Part shown: piece by piece, positions 17,401 to 26,368 of the stretch
Numbering within the stretch: the stretch's first letter is position 1
How the letters are laid out: every line of letters starts with the position of its first letter
Position numbers and translations under genes: made by a program
Notes under the pieces: model-generated
Seen by the model: only the letters and a program-made list of their open reading frames with translations
Databases searched by the model: none
What the model was told of the DNA's origin: nothing
Source: an uncultured Halobacteria archaeon
GTDB lineage: Archaea > Halobacteriota > Halobacteria > Halobacteriales > Haloferacaceae
Assembly: GCA_937142015.1 (NCBI GenBank)
Contig: CAKZQY010000290.1
Coordinates: 1 to 38,275 of the forward strand
Direction of reading: 5' to 3'
DNA: 38,275 nucleotides

Positions 17401-18931
17401 GGCTGATGATCCCCGAGCCGAAGATCAGGTACTCGCCCTCGTCGTCACGCGACTCGGCGATCTCCTGCATCGCCAGCTGTGACTCCTCGACCGTCTCGGA
17501 GGCGGCACCCGCGTTCACGGAGTCGGAGTCGGACTCCTGTGTGACGAGAATCGTCGTCGCGTCCGCCTCCGTCGACCCGGTGTCGTAGCTGGTCGGCACG
17601 AACGCGAACGCGGAGAAGCCGCCGTTCGAGCCGTCCTCGGACAACACCAGCCCGATCGTGTCGTCGATCTCCGTGGCATTCATCGACTCGATCTGGTCGA
17701 TCTGCTCGCCCAGCGTCGCGTCTGTGGCGTTCGCTAGCTCCTCTCGCTCCGTCTCGAGCTCGTCTGCGAGCGACTGGAGCCGTTCGACGTCGGCTTCCAG
17801 CTCCTCGCCGCGCTCCTGTAACTGGTCGGCCTGCTGTTGGAGTTGCTCGCCACGCTCCCGTAACTGGGCGGCCTGCTGTTGGATCTCCTCGCCGCGTTCG
17901 CGGAGCTGTTCGGCCCGCTCGCGGAGTTGTTCACCGCGTTCCTGCAGCCGCTGGCCACGCTGTTGGAGCTCTGCGCCCCGCTCGCGGAGTTCGGCACTCT
18001 CCTCGTTCACCTCCCGGTAGTCGTCGCGCAGCACGCCGCGTGTGCCGAGGGTGTACGCCGACTCCACAGCCGACTGGTTGCGAGCCGAGCGGATCTGTCT
18101 CGCCGCCTGCCCGTACAGCTGTCGGTCAGTCCGGTTGAGCGTCACGGTCGTGTTCGCACGCACGGCCCCGAAGACGGCGTCGACGCTGGCGTTCCGGTCG
18201 TTGCGGAGCGTCGTCAGCCCGGCTCTGAGTCGCTGGGCGGTCGCGTTCAGCGTGTTACTCCGCTCCTGCAGTTCCGCGCGGTCCTGCTCCAGTTCTGTCT
18301 GTGCCCGTTGGAGCTCCGTGCGGTTCGCTTCGAGTGCCGCACGCGACTCGTTCAGTCGTGTCTGGTTCCGTTCCAGCGAGGCTCGTGCTTCCTCCAGTTC
18401 CGTGCGGTTCTCCTGGAGCGCGGCACGCGACTCGTTCAGTCGCGTCTGGTTGCGCTGGAGTGCCGCACGCTGCCGTTGGACAGACTGGTTCAGCTCCTGG
18501 ATCTCCGTCGCCAGCGAGCGCACGTCTTCTGCCTCCTCCTGCTGGATCGCCGCGGTGGCAATCACGTTGGCGATGCCGACCGTCGGTGTCTCGCCGGTGA
18601 GCGTGTCCGCCGTGCGGTCGTCCGTTCTGAGGTCACGCTGGAATTCGAGAGAGTCCACTAACGACGCCTCGTCTAACACGTTGCCGTTCTGTTCTCTGAG
18701 GATGATCTGTGCCGTCGTCGTGTTCTCCTCGCCGGACGAGAAGTTCGCCTCGATGTAGTCGAGTTTGTCCGCCTCGACCGAGTCCGTCTGGAACTGGTCC
18801 AGCGACGACTCCTGTTCGACCTCCGTCGCACCCACGGTGATGCCGGCGGTGAGCACCAACATCACCACGATTGCGATCCGACTGTGCGCCGTCACCTGCT
18901 CGACGATCCGCTCGAAGAGGCTCACGACCAC
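14447..18931 (-). CDS. MMPL/RND superfamily (HAE3-like) transporter with very long coiled-coil loop and Gly/Ser-rich C-terminal extension, GTG start
   Basis: Two RND/SSD-type membrane blocks (IAAVLGWTFGFMGWLGIDFNQIFVAVPVLLIGLSIDYAIHIFMRHREE; VTLLPVAFSVTWILGTMFLADIPFNVLTGTITSLTVGLGVAYSIHLSERYNQE). Long Q/E/R/L heptad-like loop; C-terminal beta-rich domain. Confidence 0.93.
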   Translation of the reverse strand: MVVSLFERIVEQVTAHSRIAIVVMLVLTAGITVGATEVEQESSLDQFQTDSVEADKLDYIEANFSSGEENTTTAQIILREQNGNVLDEASLVDSLEFQRDLRTDDRTADTLTGETPTVGIANVIATAAIQQEEAEDVRSLATEIQELNQSVQRQRAALQRNQTRLNESRAALQENRTELEEARASLERNQTRLNESRAALEANRTELQRAQTELEQDRAELQERSNTLNATAQRLRAGLTTLRNDRNASVDAVFGAVRANTTVTLNRTDRQLYGQAARQIRSARNQSAVESAYTLGTRGVLRDDYREVNEESAELRERGAELQQRGQRLQERGEQLRERAEQLRERGEEIQQQAAQLRERGEQLQQQADQLQERGEELEADVERLQSLADELETEREELANATDATLGEQIDQIESMNATEIDDTIGLVLSEDGSNGGFSAFAFVPTSYDTGSTEADATTILVTQESDSDSVNAGAASETVEESQLAMQEIAESRDDEGEYLIFGSGIISHEISASQEDSLQIVGPLAALFVLLALIVAYRDLIDIVLGLAGIAAVLGWTFGFMGWLGIDFNQIFVAVPVLLIGLSIDYAIHIFMRHREERQAADGVGPRRSMTIALGGVGIALVWVTATTVIGFLSNLTSPVPPIRDFGVVSSFGITAAFLIFGVLIPSLKVEIDELLERYGVDREMAAFGTGGGAFSTVLSLGSTAAQRAPYVVIAFALVVTAAGGVGATQVDTSFSQSDFLAEDPPSWMDDLPEEIRPGEYTAKANLEYVNDNFVREDSQAQVLIEGDVTDPETLDSLSAAADAAAEKDVTQTLSNDEADIESPIETMQAVAARNETFNETFTAADTDDDDVPEENVTAVYDTLFDVAPDEAQNVLYRTENGDYEAARVVISVKGGASGDDITTQMRDVADVIDGTGLTVTATGSAILNKIVQDELLRTVVESLIVTLIAVFLFLMATYRVTEGSASLGVVTLLPVAFSVTWILGTMFLADIPFNVLTGTITSLTVGLGVAYSIHLSERYNQELERTGDVWEAMDRAVTGTGGALLGSAATTAGGFGVLVFAILPPLQQFGTITGMTIVYAFLAAVFVLPSLLVGWTRYLGPEWAAAQIRGEPAPTGDAPGGAVASGAGTGDGNVSSGTGAAGRNVDSGTGAAGRNVDSGTEAAGGNVASGAGTADGNVASGAGTAGGSTTGASRAGGSVDQTATAGVEPTADATNGAGAAAGGGSTADPDGAAAGRETTTGAGADAGSAPDQRDEWGDAGFVPASVVDDGPRARREIDANYVAPDATVTVSVVVEEADGRFVLREECSDLEFVVQSTDPTPVDVVERGPELNVAWDVTGRAEVVYELHLPTDVTDGTEYTVTGTLLTDDGDREVGGERTVTVVADLFERIVSAGEVTDEDLRLAREQLEADALSEAQFDRIYRAWLREGGSQTPELPDGAAQTDGSERTDGSERTDGSGRTGGSERTDGSGRAGGSGHTSDEETRDTETE
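14511..14600. repeat. 5 x 18-bp in-frame coding repeat at the 3' end of the MMPL gene (TDGSER/TDGSGR)
   Basis: GAGCCGTCCGTCCGTTCG-type units, read on + strand. Confidence 0.92.
15361..15551. repeat. 33-bp in-frame coding repeat (~6 degenerate copies; 11-aa SGTGAAGRNVD-like)
   Basis: Protein ...NVSSGTGAAGRNVDSGTGAAGRNVDSGTEAAGGNVASGAGTADGNVASGAGTAGGS. Confidence 0.9.
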
Positions 18932-19060
18932 CCCTCCGTCCGTCTCCGTCTCGATCTCACGGTTGTTATCACTCGCATACTAACACGTCAGTTCACTTCA
19001 ACTCCCCGTTGTCGACAGCGACTGCGACGGAGTGACGTACGGTACGACGCTCAATCCGAC

Positions 19061-19720
19061 GAATCGTAACTTCCAGTAATGAGGGGTTCGTTGCTTCCAG
19101 TTGATCGACGAAGACACGGTCAAAGTGTTCCTCCCGGATCCGGAGGACTGCTATCAGCGACTCCGTCGCGCCCGGTTCGGCGCGGCGGTGTCGTGTGTCT
19201 ACTGCGACGAGAGCGAGCCAGTCATCAAGAAGGGAACGACGGGGAAAGGCGCTCAACAGTACCGCTGTAAGGAATGCGAGACGTATTTCAACGACCTCAC
19301 AGGGACGATATTCGAGCACCGGAAGTTCCCAATTGAGGAGATAACGTTGAGCGAGGTGTGTGAAGCCGACGAGATCTATGTGACTGCGGGCGAGAAAGGG
19401 ATCGAAAAAGAAGACGTGGATGAAGAGATCGCAGAATTGGGGGACGGCTCGGTGATTCTGTGTACGGACGACTACACGATCTACGATGACGTCGACGAGT
19501 ACGATGGAATTGACGCTCACCTCGCTATTACGCACGATGACGCGTACGTCATCGGCGATGCTCACGTCAACAGCTGCGAGAACCGTCACAGCTTCATTCG
19601 CCAGTGGCTGGCGAAGTTCAGAGGCGTCTCAAAGCACTATCTCCAGAGCTACCTCAACTTCTCCAGTCTTTAACAGAATAAAACGAAAGGTTAGTTCGAC
19701 GCGATCCTAAGTTACGACTC
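19061..19720. mobile_element. Degenerate IS1595-like element; putative terminal inverted repeats GAATCGTAACTT / AAGTTACGACTC
   Basis: 11 of 12 match between inverted termini flanking a transposase-derived ORF; no clear target duplication seen. Confidence 0.5.
19101..19673 (+). pseudogene. Internally deleted IS1595-family-like transposase
   Basis: Zinc-ribbon CVYCDESEPVIKKGTTGKGAQQYRCKECETYFNDLTGTIFEHRKFPIEE, then LSEVCEADEIYVTAGEKGIEKED, ILCTDDYTIYDDVDEYDGIDAHLAITHDDAYVIGDAHVNSCENRHSFIRQWLAKFRGVSKHYLQSYLNFSSL. Segments expected between these blocks are missing. Confidence 0.75.
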
Positions 19721-19861
19721 ATCGGCATGAGCGACGTGGAATTCCACCTCCTCATACTGTCGGCCACAAGTCTGTGAACACGGGTGTGTCACAACTGGAC
19801 TTCCAACGCGTCTCACGTTCGGTCTGGCGACCTCGGGGTGATGGTCTCGTGACCGACAGTC

Positions 19862-21040
19862 TCACTCGACGACCAGTTCGACGGGATAGTCGGTGAGATT
19901 CCGGTAGCCGTCCTCTGTGACGACGACAGTGTCCTCGATTCGGACGCCGCCGACCGCCGGGTCGTACAGTCCGGGTTCGACAGTGATCACGTGGCCGGGC
20001 TCGAGTTCCTCGCCGCGCGGGCTGAGGCTCGGCGCTTCGTGGACCTCCAGCCCGACGCCGTGACCGGTCGAGTGGATGAATCCGGTCTCCGTCGTCGGGT
20101 CCGAGCGGAACGTCTCGTAGCCAGCCGCCTCGTACACGTCACAGACGGCGTCGTGAACGTCTGCACCGGTGACTCCAGCCTCGACAGTGTCGAGGGCGGC
20201 GATCATCGCCTCGTGAGTGTGGTCGTACCGCCGCGTGAGTTCCGCGCTCGGCTCCCCGACGAGGAACGTTCTCGTCATGTCGCCGTGGTACTTCGTCTCT
20301 GTGTCCCGTGGGAAGATGTCGACGATGATCGGCTCGTCGGCGACGAGCGGCCCACTCCCCCGCTCGTGTGGGTCCGCGGCGTCCGAGCCACAGGCGACGA
20401 TTGTCTCGTCTAACGCACAGCCGTGGTCCAACAGTGTGTGTTCGATCTCCGTCCGAACGCGCTCGCTCGTCAGCAGGTCGCCTCCGTGGACGAGTCGCCC
20501 GTCGTCGTCGACCGAGGCCTCACGGAGCAGCTCCTCGGCGGCAGCCATCGCTGCCTCGTTGGCCGTCTGTGCAGTCTCGATGTAGCCGACCTCCTCGTCG
20601 GTCTTCGTCGCACGAATCTCACCGACCACGTCGTCCGTGTCGACGTCGATCTCGACCGACTCCGCACGGAGCGCGTCCGCGATCCCCAGCGGGAACCGCT
20701 CGGGGACGAGCACCGACTCGGCGTCGGCGTCCGCGAGAAACGCCGCGACTGTCTTGGCCACTCCCGTCCGCTCGCCGTGTTCCTCGACCAGTGCGCGACG
20801 GTCGTAGTCCGCGTAGCGACGGACTTCTGCCGCGCGTGCCTGCTCGCGGGCACGACCGTACTCCAAGCCACTCACGAGGAGCCAGACACCCGTGGGCGTG
20901 TAACAGGTGAAGAACGGGTCCGGCGCGTCGAACCCTGAGAGGTACCGCTGGGTGGCGTCCTCGGAGTCGGCGTTGACGAGGTAGGCGTCGGCGTCCGCGG
21001 CGGCGAGTGTGTCGTCGATCCGCCCGAAGTCGGGGTCCAT
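19862..21040 (-). CDS. M24 family metallopeptidase (Xaa-Pro aminopeptidase-like)
   Basis: [75 protein letters not shown]: pita-bread metal-ligand motifs. Confidence 0.93.
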   Translation of the reverse strand: MDPDFGRIDDTLAAADADAYLVNADSEDATQRYLSGFDAPDPFFTCYTPTGVWLLVSGLEYGRAREQARAAEVRRYADYDRRALVEEHGERTGVAKTVAAFLADADAESVLVPERFPLGIADALRAESVEIDVDTDDVVGEIRATKTDEEVGYIETAQTANEAAMAAAEELLREASVDDDGRLVHGGDLLTSERVRTEIEHTLLDHGCALDETIVACGSDAADPHERGSGPLVADEPIIVDIFPRDTETKYHGDMTRTFLVGEPSAELTRRYDHTHEAMIAALDTVEAGVTGADVHDAVCDVYEAAGYETFRSDPTTETGFIHSTGHGVGLEVHEAPSLSPRGEELEPGHVITVEPGLYDPAVGGVRIEDTVVVTEDGYRNLTDYPVELVVE

Positions 21041-21190
21041 ACCACCGACGTGTGGGTGGAGTGACAAAGCAGTTGCCAACTCGTCGTCTCTCGTCGATCT
21101 GTCGTCTCCTGACGCGTCGCCTCTCGTCGCTTCCCGCTGCTCCGTTGGCTGCTGTCGATCTGCCGACCGGTGGTGGCCCGCCAGCCCCGA

Positions 21191-21697
21191 TCAGGGAAGG
21201 TAGCGCACGACGACGACCCCCGGCTCCGACCGCACCTCGACCAGCGACGCCTCGGCTCGCGCGGCCTGAACCAGTCGCGTCTCTCGATCCTCCAGCACGT
21301 CCGCCACCGCCGACTCCGTCTGCTCGTCCGGGACGGAGATTACGTGGAGTTCACCCGTTCCAGCACGCTCCTGCCGTGTCACGTCACCGACATCCTGCTC
21401 GGCTGCGATCTCGCGGGCCTGCGAGGTGGGCGACTCGCCGGTCTGTTCGATGCGAACTGTCCGTTGCTCCGTGATCGACTGGAGAGCGTACGTCACGCCC
21501 ATCGGCGGCTCCGGCGCGAGCGTCGCCTCCACGACGGTCTCCGTCGTCAGGTCCGGGTGCTCTGAGAGGGTGTGTACCTGTCCCGTCTCGGCGTCCTGTA
21601 ACACTGCTGTCTCCTCGTCGGTGTGTGTGACGACGAACGTTCCGGATACCGACTCCTCGGCCACTGACTCCGCCGACTCGTCCGTGTCGTCTGTCAT
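21191..21697 (-). CDS. DUF5812-like haloarchaeal protein
   Basis: MTDDTDESAESVAEESVSGTFVVTHTDEETAVLQDAETGQVHTLSEHPDLTTETVVEATLAPEPPMGVTYAL...; family name recalled, not searched. Confidence 0.65.
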   Translation of the reverse strand: MTDDTDESAESVAEESVSGTFVVTHTDEETAVLQDAETGQVHTLSEHPDLTTETVVEATLAPEPPMGVTYALQSITEQRTVRIEQTGESPTSQAREIAAEQDVGDVTRQERAGTGELHVISVPDEQTESAVADVLEDRETRLVQAARAEASLVEVRSEPGVVVVRYLP

Positions 21698-21913
21698 GCC
21701 ACCGTCTACAGGGAGGACGGGTTTCGGCGTTTCGTCACGACGACGACCGACAGAGCCGGCCTGCTGGGTGTCGCGTGGCGTCGCAGTGCCGCGAACGACC
21801 ACCCACAAACGAGTAGCATTTAACAGCAATTTCATTTACTGCAGCTGTTCAAAAATACTTGAGATTCTGTTCTATCGCAAGGTACTTGTATGTGAGAACA
21901 GACACCAGTTCAC

Positions 21914-23878
21914 ATGTCGAACGACAGCGAGCCGACAGGCCAGGTCGACCAGTCGGAGCGGCGGCGGTTCCTGACGTACCTGAGCGCGACGGGCGTCGTC
22001 GCCGGGCTGGCGGGGTGTAGTAGTTCTGGCGAGTCGACGGAGACCGCCGCGGCGACAGCGTCCGAGACAGCCGTACAGACGACCGAAGACCCGCTGGAGA
22101 GTACACCCACCCCGACGGAGACGGAGCAGTCGATTCCGGAGGGCGGCGTGTTCAAGGAGGCGACGACCGGCACCACCAACGGGCTGAACGCGTTCCGCAT
22201 CGGCGACGGGGAGACCTCGGACCGCGTCGAACAGGTGATGGACGGGGGCTTCGCCCGGAAGGGGGAGGCGTACGAGGACATCTTCCCGATGTGGTTCGAG
22301 GATTTCACGGTCAGCGACGATCTCACGCAGGTCGAGGTCACCCTCCGTGACAACCTCCAGTTCGGCAACGGCTACGGACAGGTCACGGCAGAGACGTACA
22401 TCTGGAACGTCGAGAACCTGTGGACGGCCGACTGGACGAGTTTCACCTACTCGTACCTGTTCAGCGTCGGCAAGGACAACGAGCCGATCGACTTCGAGAA
22501 GGTCGACGACCTGACTATCCGGATGACGGTGCCGGAGCCGCGTCCGTTCTTCCCGTACGAGGAGCCGCTCGGCGGGATGTTCCCGCTTCCGCGAGAGCTC
22601 GCCCAGCCGTACGTCGACGATCAGAACGTGGAGGGGCTCGTGAAAGACGAGGAGGTGATGCGCTCGACGTTCAACGGGAACCTCGGGCCGTGGGATCTCG
22701 TGCGGTGGTCACAGCAGTCCGTGATGGAGTTCGAGCGCGCCGACGACTACTACCTCCGCAAGTGGGCCGAGGAGGACGACCGTGTGCCGGACGCCTACGC
22801 CGAGGCACCGTTCTTCGACGAGTACCACATCCAGTACTTCCAGAAACAGAGTACCGCTCGCCAGGCGCTGAAAGCCGGCGAGATCGACCGTGTCGGTATC
22901 CCGTCGAACAAGGTCGCCAACTGGCAGGGGCGCGAGGACACCACACTCTACGAGAACCCGTTCGTCTCCTTCTCCAGTTACCTCGGGATCAACCAGCGTG
23001 CGAACGGCTGGGACCAGCTCCGCAACAAGAAGGTGCGTTACGCGCTGTCACACGTCTACCACAACGAGTTCGTGGCGACGAACATCCTCAGCGGTCACGC
23101 CGGGGTCCAGAACACACTCCACCCGAAGTGGGGTCCGTACTACCCGGACGACGCCGTGTCGTTCGACGGCTCTCTCGACGAGGCTCGCCGGCTGCTCGAG
23201 GAGGGCACGTCGAGCGACTACGGCTACAGCGGCGACACGTTCGTCGGCCCAGACGGCGAGCAGGTGGAGCTCACGCTCGTGTACGTCTCCGACGAGACGG
23301 ACGACCTCCGTGCGGCGTACCTGAAGAAGCGTCTCGGCAAGGTCGGTATCGCGCTGAACACGACGACGACCTCCTGGACCAGCATGCTGGGCAACTACTT
23401 CCGGACGAACAACCCCGCAGAGGGCGTCTCCGAGGGCTCGGTCGGCTACGGCAGCGACAACGCCCACCCGTCGACGTACAACTACGGTCCGTGGGACAAG
23501 GCGGTCTCCGCGAAGCCGTGGGACCTGATGCTCACGCTCGGGTTCAGCTACGGTCCGCTCACGCCGGCCGGCACCGTCACCTCGCTGTTCGGCGAGCGGG
23601 AGAACTTCAACGCCTACGGGTTCACGCCGGACCGTGACCTCGTCGGGATGCGCGAGGAGGCACGGACCGCAGAGAGCATCGAGACCGCACGGGAGACGAT
23701 CACGGAGATGCTCCGGTACCTCTCGGAGGAGCGCCCGGTGGTGTTCGAGTCGAACCCGATCAACTACACCGCCTACCGCGACGACGTGGCTGGACTGCCG
23801 AACAGCCCGGCTGCCAGCTACTTCGTCGACCAGAACCACGACGTGATGTACTTCTCCGACGGGAAACCCGGGCGGTAG
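21914..23878 (+). CDS. ABC transporter substrate-binding protein (SBP_bac_5, dipeptide/oligopeptide type), Tat lipoprotein
   Basis: ERRRFLTYLSATGVVAGLAGCSSSGES signal; SBP_bac_5-like body; first gene of an ABC operon. Confidence 0.92.
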   Translation: MSNDSEPTGQVDQSERRRFLTYLSATGVVAGLAGCSSSGESTETAAATASETAVQTTEDPLESTPTPTETEQSIPEGGVFKEATTGTTNGLNAFRIGDGETSDRVEQVMDGGFARKGEAYEDIFPMWFEDFTVSDDLTQVEVTLRDNLQFGNGYGQVTAETYIWNVENLWTADWTSFTYSYLFSVGKDNEPIDFEKVDDLTIRMTVPEPRPFFPYEEPLGGMFPLPRELAQPYVDDQNVEGLVKDEEVMRSTFNGNLGPWDLVRWSQQSVMEFERADDYYLRKWAEEDDRVPDAYAEAPFFDEYHIQYFQKQSTARQALKAGEIDRVGIPSNKVANWQGREDTTLYENPFVSFSSYLGINQRANGWDQLRNKKVRYALSHVYHNEFVATNILSGHAGVQNTLHPKWGPYYPDDAVSFDGSLDEARRLLEEGTSSDYGYSGDTFVGPDGEQVELTLVYVSDETDDLRAAYLKKRLGKVGIALNTTTTSWTSMLGNYFRTNNPAEGVSEGSVGYGSDNAHPSTYNYGPWDKAVSAKPWDLMLTLGFSYGPLTPAGTVTSLFGERENFNAYGFTPDRDLVGMREEARTAESIETARETITEMLRYLSEERPVVFESNPINYTAYRDDVAGLPNSPAASYFVDQNHDVMYFSDGKPGR

Positions 23879-23983
23879 ACGGCGGACAGACCCACTCGCC
23901 TCGCTCACACGGCAGACGGGCCGGCGCTCACACGCCAGACCGGTCGACCGGGTGAAAAATCCAATCGAAGACACGGTCAACAC

Positions 23984-24964
23984 ATGAAGTGGTACATACT
24001 CAAGCGCGTCCTGTGGACGTTCGTCGCCATGTGGATCGCCCTGACACTCACGTTCGGGCTCATCAGCGCTTCACCCAACCCGGGGCAGATGCGGGCGACG
24101 ATGAGCTGTGCGGCGGTCGGCGAGAACCCACAGGAGTGTCGAGAACAGTTCCGAGAGCGAAACAACCTCGACCAGCCGGTGACGGAGCGGTACAAGAACT
24201 ACATGGTGAACATGGTCACGCTCAACTGGGGGTGGTCGGAGTCGCGGTCGCAGTACGTGATCCCGGCGATTCTCGACGCGTGGCGATTCACCGCACAGTA
24301 CGCGATCCCCGTGTTAGTGATCTCGACGCTCGTCGGCTACGGACTGGGGTTGTACTCCGCGTACAAGCCGTACACGGTGACGGACTACACGGCGTCGTTC
24401 GTCGGCTTCTTCGGGATCAGCATCCCCAACTTCTGGTTCGCGCTGGTGTTGATCATCCTGTTGGGCACCAGAGTGGAGTTGGTCCCCACCTACTACCAGA
24501 GCGGTATCCCGATCCAGCAGGGGTGGCTGTCGCTGGCGAATCTCAGACAGCTGATACTCCCGGTCACGGTGTTGCTGACGGCGTCGCTGGCGTGGCAGAT
24601 GCGGTACTCCCGCGCACAGGCGTTAGAGCAGATGAACGCGGAGTTCGTGAAGGTGGCGAAGGCGAAGGGGGCCAGTCAGTACCGGCTGATGATCTGGCAC
24701 GTGCTGCGGATGGCCGCGGTGCCGCTGTCGACCAGCTTCGTCGGGAGCCTGCTGGCGATCTTCTGGTCCGGCTCCGTGATCATCGAACAGATCTTCGCCA
24801 TCCCGGGGCTGGGACTGATGACGTACACCGCCATCGTCGAGCAGGACACCCCGCTGGTGCTGGCGACGACACTCGTCACGGTGTTTCTCGCCATCTTCGG
24901 CAACCTGCTGGAGGATATCGCGTACGTGATCTTGGACCCGCGAATCGACTACGGGAATCGGTAA
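23984..24964 (+). CDS. ABC transporter permease (DppB/OppB type)
   Basis: MKWYILKRVLWTFVAMWIALTLTFGLISASPNPG...RYSRAQALEQMNAEFVKVAKAKGASQYRLMIWHVLRMA, an EAA-like loop. Confidence 0.93.
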   Translation: MKWYILKRVLWTFVAMWIALTLTFGLISASPNPGQMRATMSCAAVGENPQECREQFRERNNLDQPVTERYKNYMVNMVTLNWGWSESRSQYVIPAILDAWRFTAQYAIPVLVISTLVGYGLGLYSAYKPYTVTDYTASFVGFFGISIPNFWFALVLIILLGTRVELVPTYYQSGIPIQQGWLSLANLRQLILPVTVLLTASLAWQMRYSRAQALEQMNAEFVKVAKAKGASQYRLMIWHVLRMAAVPLSTSFVGSLLAIFWSGSVIIEQIFAIPGLGLMTYTAIVEQDTPLVLATTLVTVFLAIFGNLLEDIAYVILDPRIDYGNR

Positions 24965-25049
24965 CGATGACACTCGACAGTGATGGAGGCCGACAACGAC
25001 GGCGACGCTCGACAACCACGACCCGCAGAGACAGCGGTAATCGATAGCT

Positions 25050-26237
25050 ATGGCGACACAACGAGAGACGGATGTCACGGCACGCACAGACAGGGAGACG
25101 TTCGAAGAGGTCGACTGGGACACACAGGAGGTGTCGACGTTCAACGTCTCGCGGACCGCAGTCGCAGAGCTGCTCGCGTACGGGGCCATCGTCGTCCTGT
25201 TCGCCTACGACTACGCGGTGATTCGAAACGAGCACCCGTTGATCGCCAACTGGGACGTGTTGAGCGTGGAGTGGCTGTTCGTCGCCACGTTAGTCGCCGT
25301 GTTCTTCCACGGCGTGGTGCCGCTGTACCGGAATCCGCGGATGCGGGAGTTCTACTGGAGTCGGTTCGTGAAAAACAGGGTCGCAGTCGCGGCGCTCGTG
25401 TACCTCCTCGTCGTGTTCGTGATCGGCATCGTCGGCCCCGCGGTGATGTCGCCCCCCGAGACCCGGTTCACGAACCGGATCGTCCCGCCGGTCGGGATCA
25501 CGGCGACCGTCGGCGGCGTCGTGAAGACCGGGACGTGGCAGTTCCCGCTCGGAACGACCGCGGAGGGGAAGGGCGTCCTGAAGCTGATCGTCTACGGGAT
25601 GCGTGTGAGCATGGAGGTCGGGCTGATCGGCACCGTGTTCACCGTCCTGATCGGGTCGGTGGTCGGCAGTCTCGCGGCGCTGGCCACCGCACTCGACATC
25701 GGCTGGCTCGACGAGGTGTTGATGCGGTACGTGGACGTGCAGTCCGTGTTCCCGACGTTCATGCTGTTGTTGCTGTTGACCTACCTGTTCGGCAGCGAAC
25801 TGTGGATGATCATCCTGTTGTTCGGCTTCTTCAGCTGGGAGGGGATCGCGCGGACGGTGCGTGGCGAGGCGCTCCAGCGCTCGTCGGAGGCGTACGTCAC
25901 CGCCGCACGCGCCTCCGGCGCGAGTATGCTGTACATCGTCCAGCGTCACCTGATCCCCAACTCCGCGAACAGTATCGTCATCGGCGCGACCGTCGCTATC
26001 CCCGGGTTCATTCTCGGGGAAGCCTCGCTCGCGTTCCTCGGGTTCAGCGACCCGACGACGTTCTCGTGGGGGCGGACGATCTCCGCCGGCCAGTCGAACT
26101 TGGCGACCGCGTGGTGGATCTCCACGTTCCCGGGAATCTTCCTCTTTTTCACCGTGTTGTCGTTCTACTACGTCGGCGAAGCGATGCGTGACGCCATGGA
26201 CCCTCGCCAACAGATCGAAGGAGGTGGCGGACTGTGA
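25050..26237 (+). CDS. ABC transporter permease (DppC/OppC type)
   Basis: GEALQRSSEAYVTAARASGASMLYIVQRHLIPNSANSIVIGATVAIPGFILGEASLAFLGFSDPTTFSWG. Confidence 0.93.
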   Translation: MATQRETDVTARTDRETFEEVDWDTQEVSTFNVSRTAVAELLAYGAIVVLFAYDYAVIRNEHPLIANWDVLSVEWLFVATLVAVFFHGVVPLYRNPRMREFYWSRFVKNRVAVAALVYLLVVFVIGIVGPAVMSPPETRFTNRIVPPVGITATVGGVVKTGTWQFPLGTTAEGKGVLKLIVYGMRVSMEVGLIGTVFTVLIGSVVGSLAALATALDIGWLDEVLMRYVDVQSVFPTFMLLLLLTYLFGSELWMIILLFGFFSWEGIARTVRGEALQRSSEAYVTAARASGASMLYIVQRHLIPNSANSIVIGATVAIPGFILGEASLAFLGFSDPTTFSWGRTISAGQSNLATAWWISTFPGIFLFFTVLSFYYVGEAMRDAMDPRQQIEGGGGL

Positions 26238-26368
26238 ACGCTCGCTCTGGCTTCCCTGTCACGATCACTGGAGGTCGTCACACTCCCGTGACCGCTGGAG
26301 GTCGTCACACTCCTGCGACCGATGGAGGTCGTCACACTCCCGTGACCGCTGGAGGTGGTGAATCGTGA
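26234..26368 (+). CDS. Candidate 44-aa coupled micro-ORF between permease and ATPase genes, GTG start
   Basis: GTGA overlap with the permease stop (26234-26237) and GTGA overlap with the downstream GTG start (26365-26368). Translation [44 protein letters not shown] with a 9-aa repeat. Confidence 0.35.
   Translation: MNARSGFPVTITGGRHTPVTAGGRHTPATDGGRHTPVTAGGGES
26269..26367. repeat. 27-bp tandem repeat, 3 full copies plus partial, ending in the SD/start of the next CDS
   Basis: TGGAGGTCGTCACACTCCCGTGACCGC / TGGAGGTCGTCACACTCCTGCGACCGA / TGGAGGTCGTCACACTCCCGTGACCGC / TGGAGGTGGTGAATCGTG. Confidence 0.95.

Noticed and set aside
19052-19728. Target-site duplication for the IS1595-like element
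   Set aside because: Flanking 8-mers AATCCGAC and ATCGGCAT do not match; no convincing duplication seen.
21041-21190. TCGTCGTCTCTCGTCGATCTGTCGTCTCCTGACGCGTCGCCTCTCGTCGCTTC region as another tandem array
   Set aside because: Only loose TCGTC/CTCGTCG composition bias; no stable period that I can defend by eye.
23879-23960. CTCACACGGCAGACGGGCCGGCGCTCACACGCCAGACCGG as a stop-anchored repeat after the SBP gene
   Set aside because: Only one weak partial duplication; similarity could reflect local composition.
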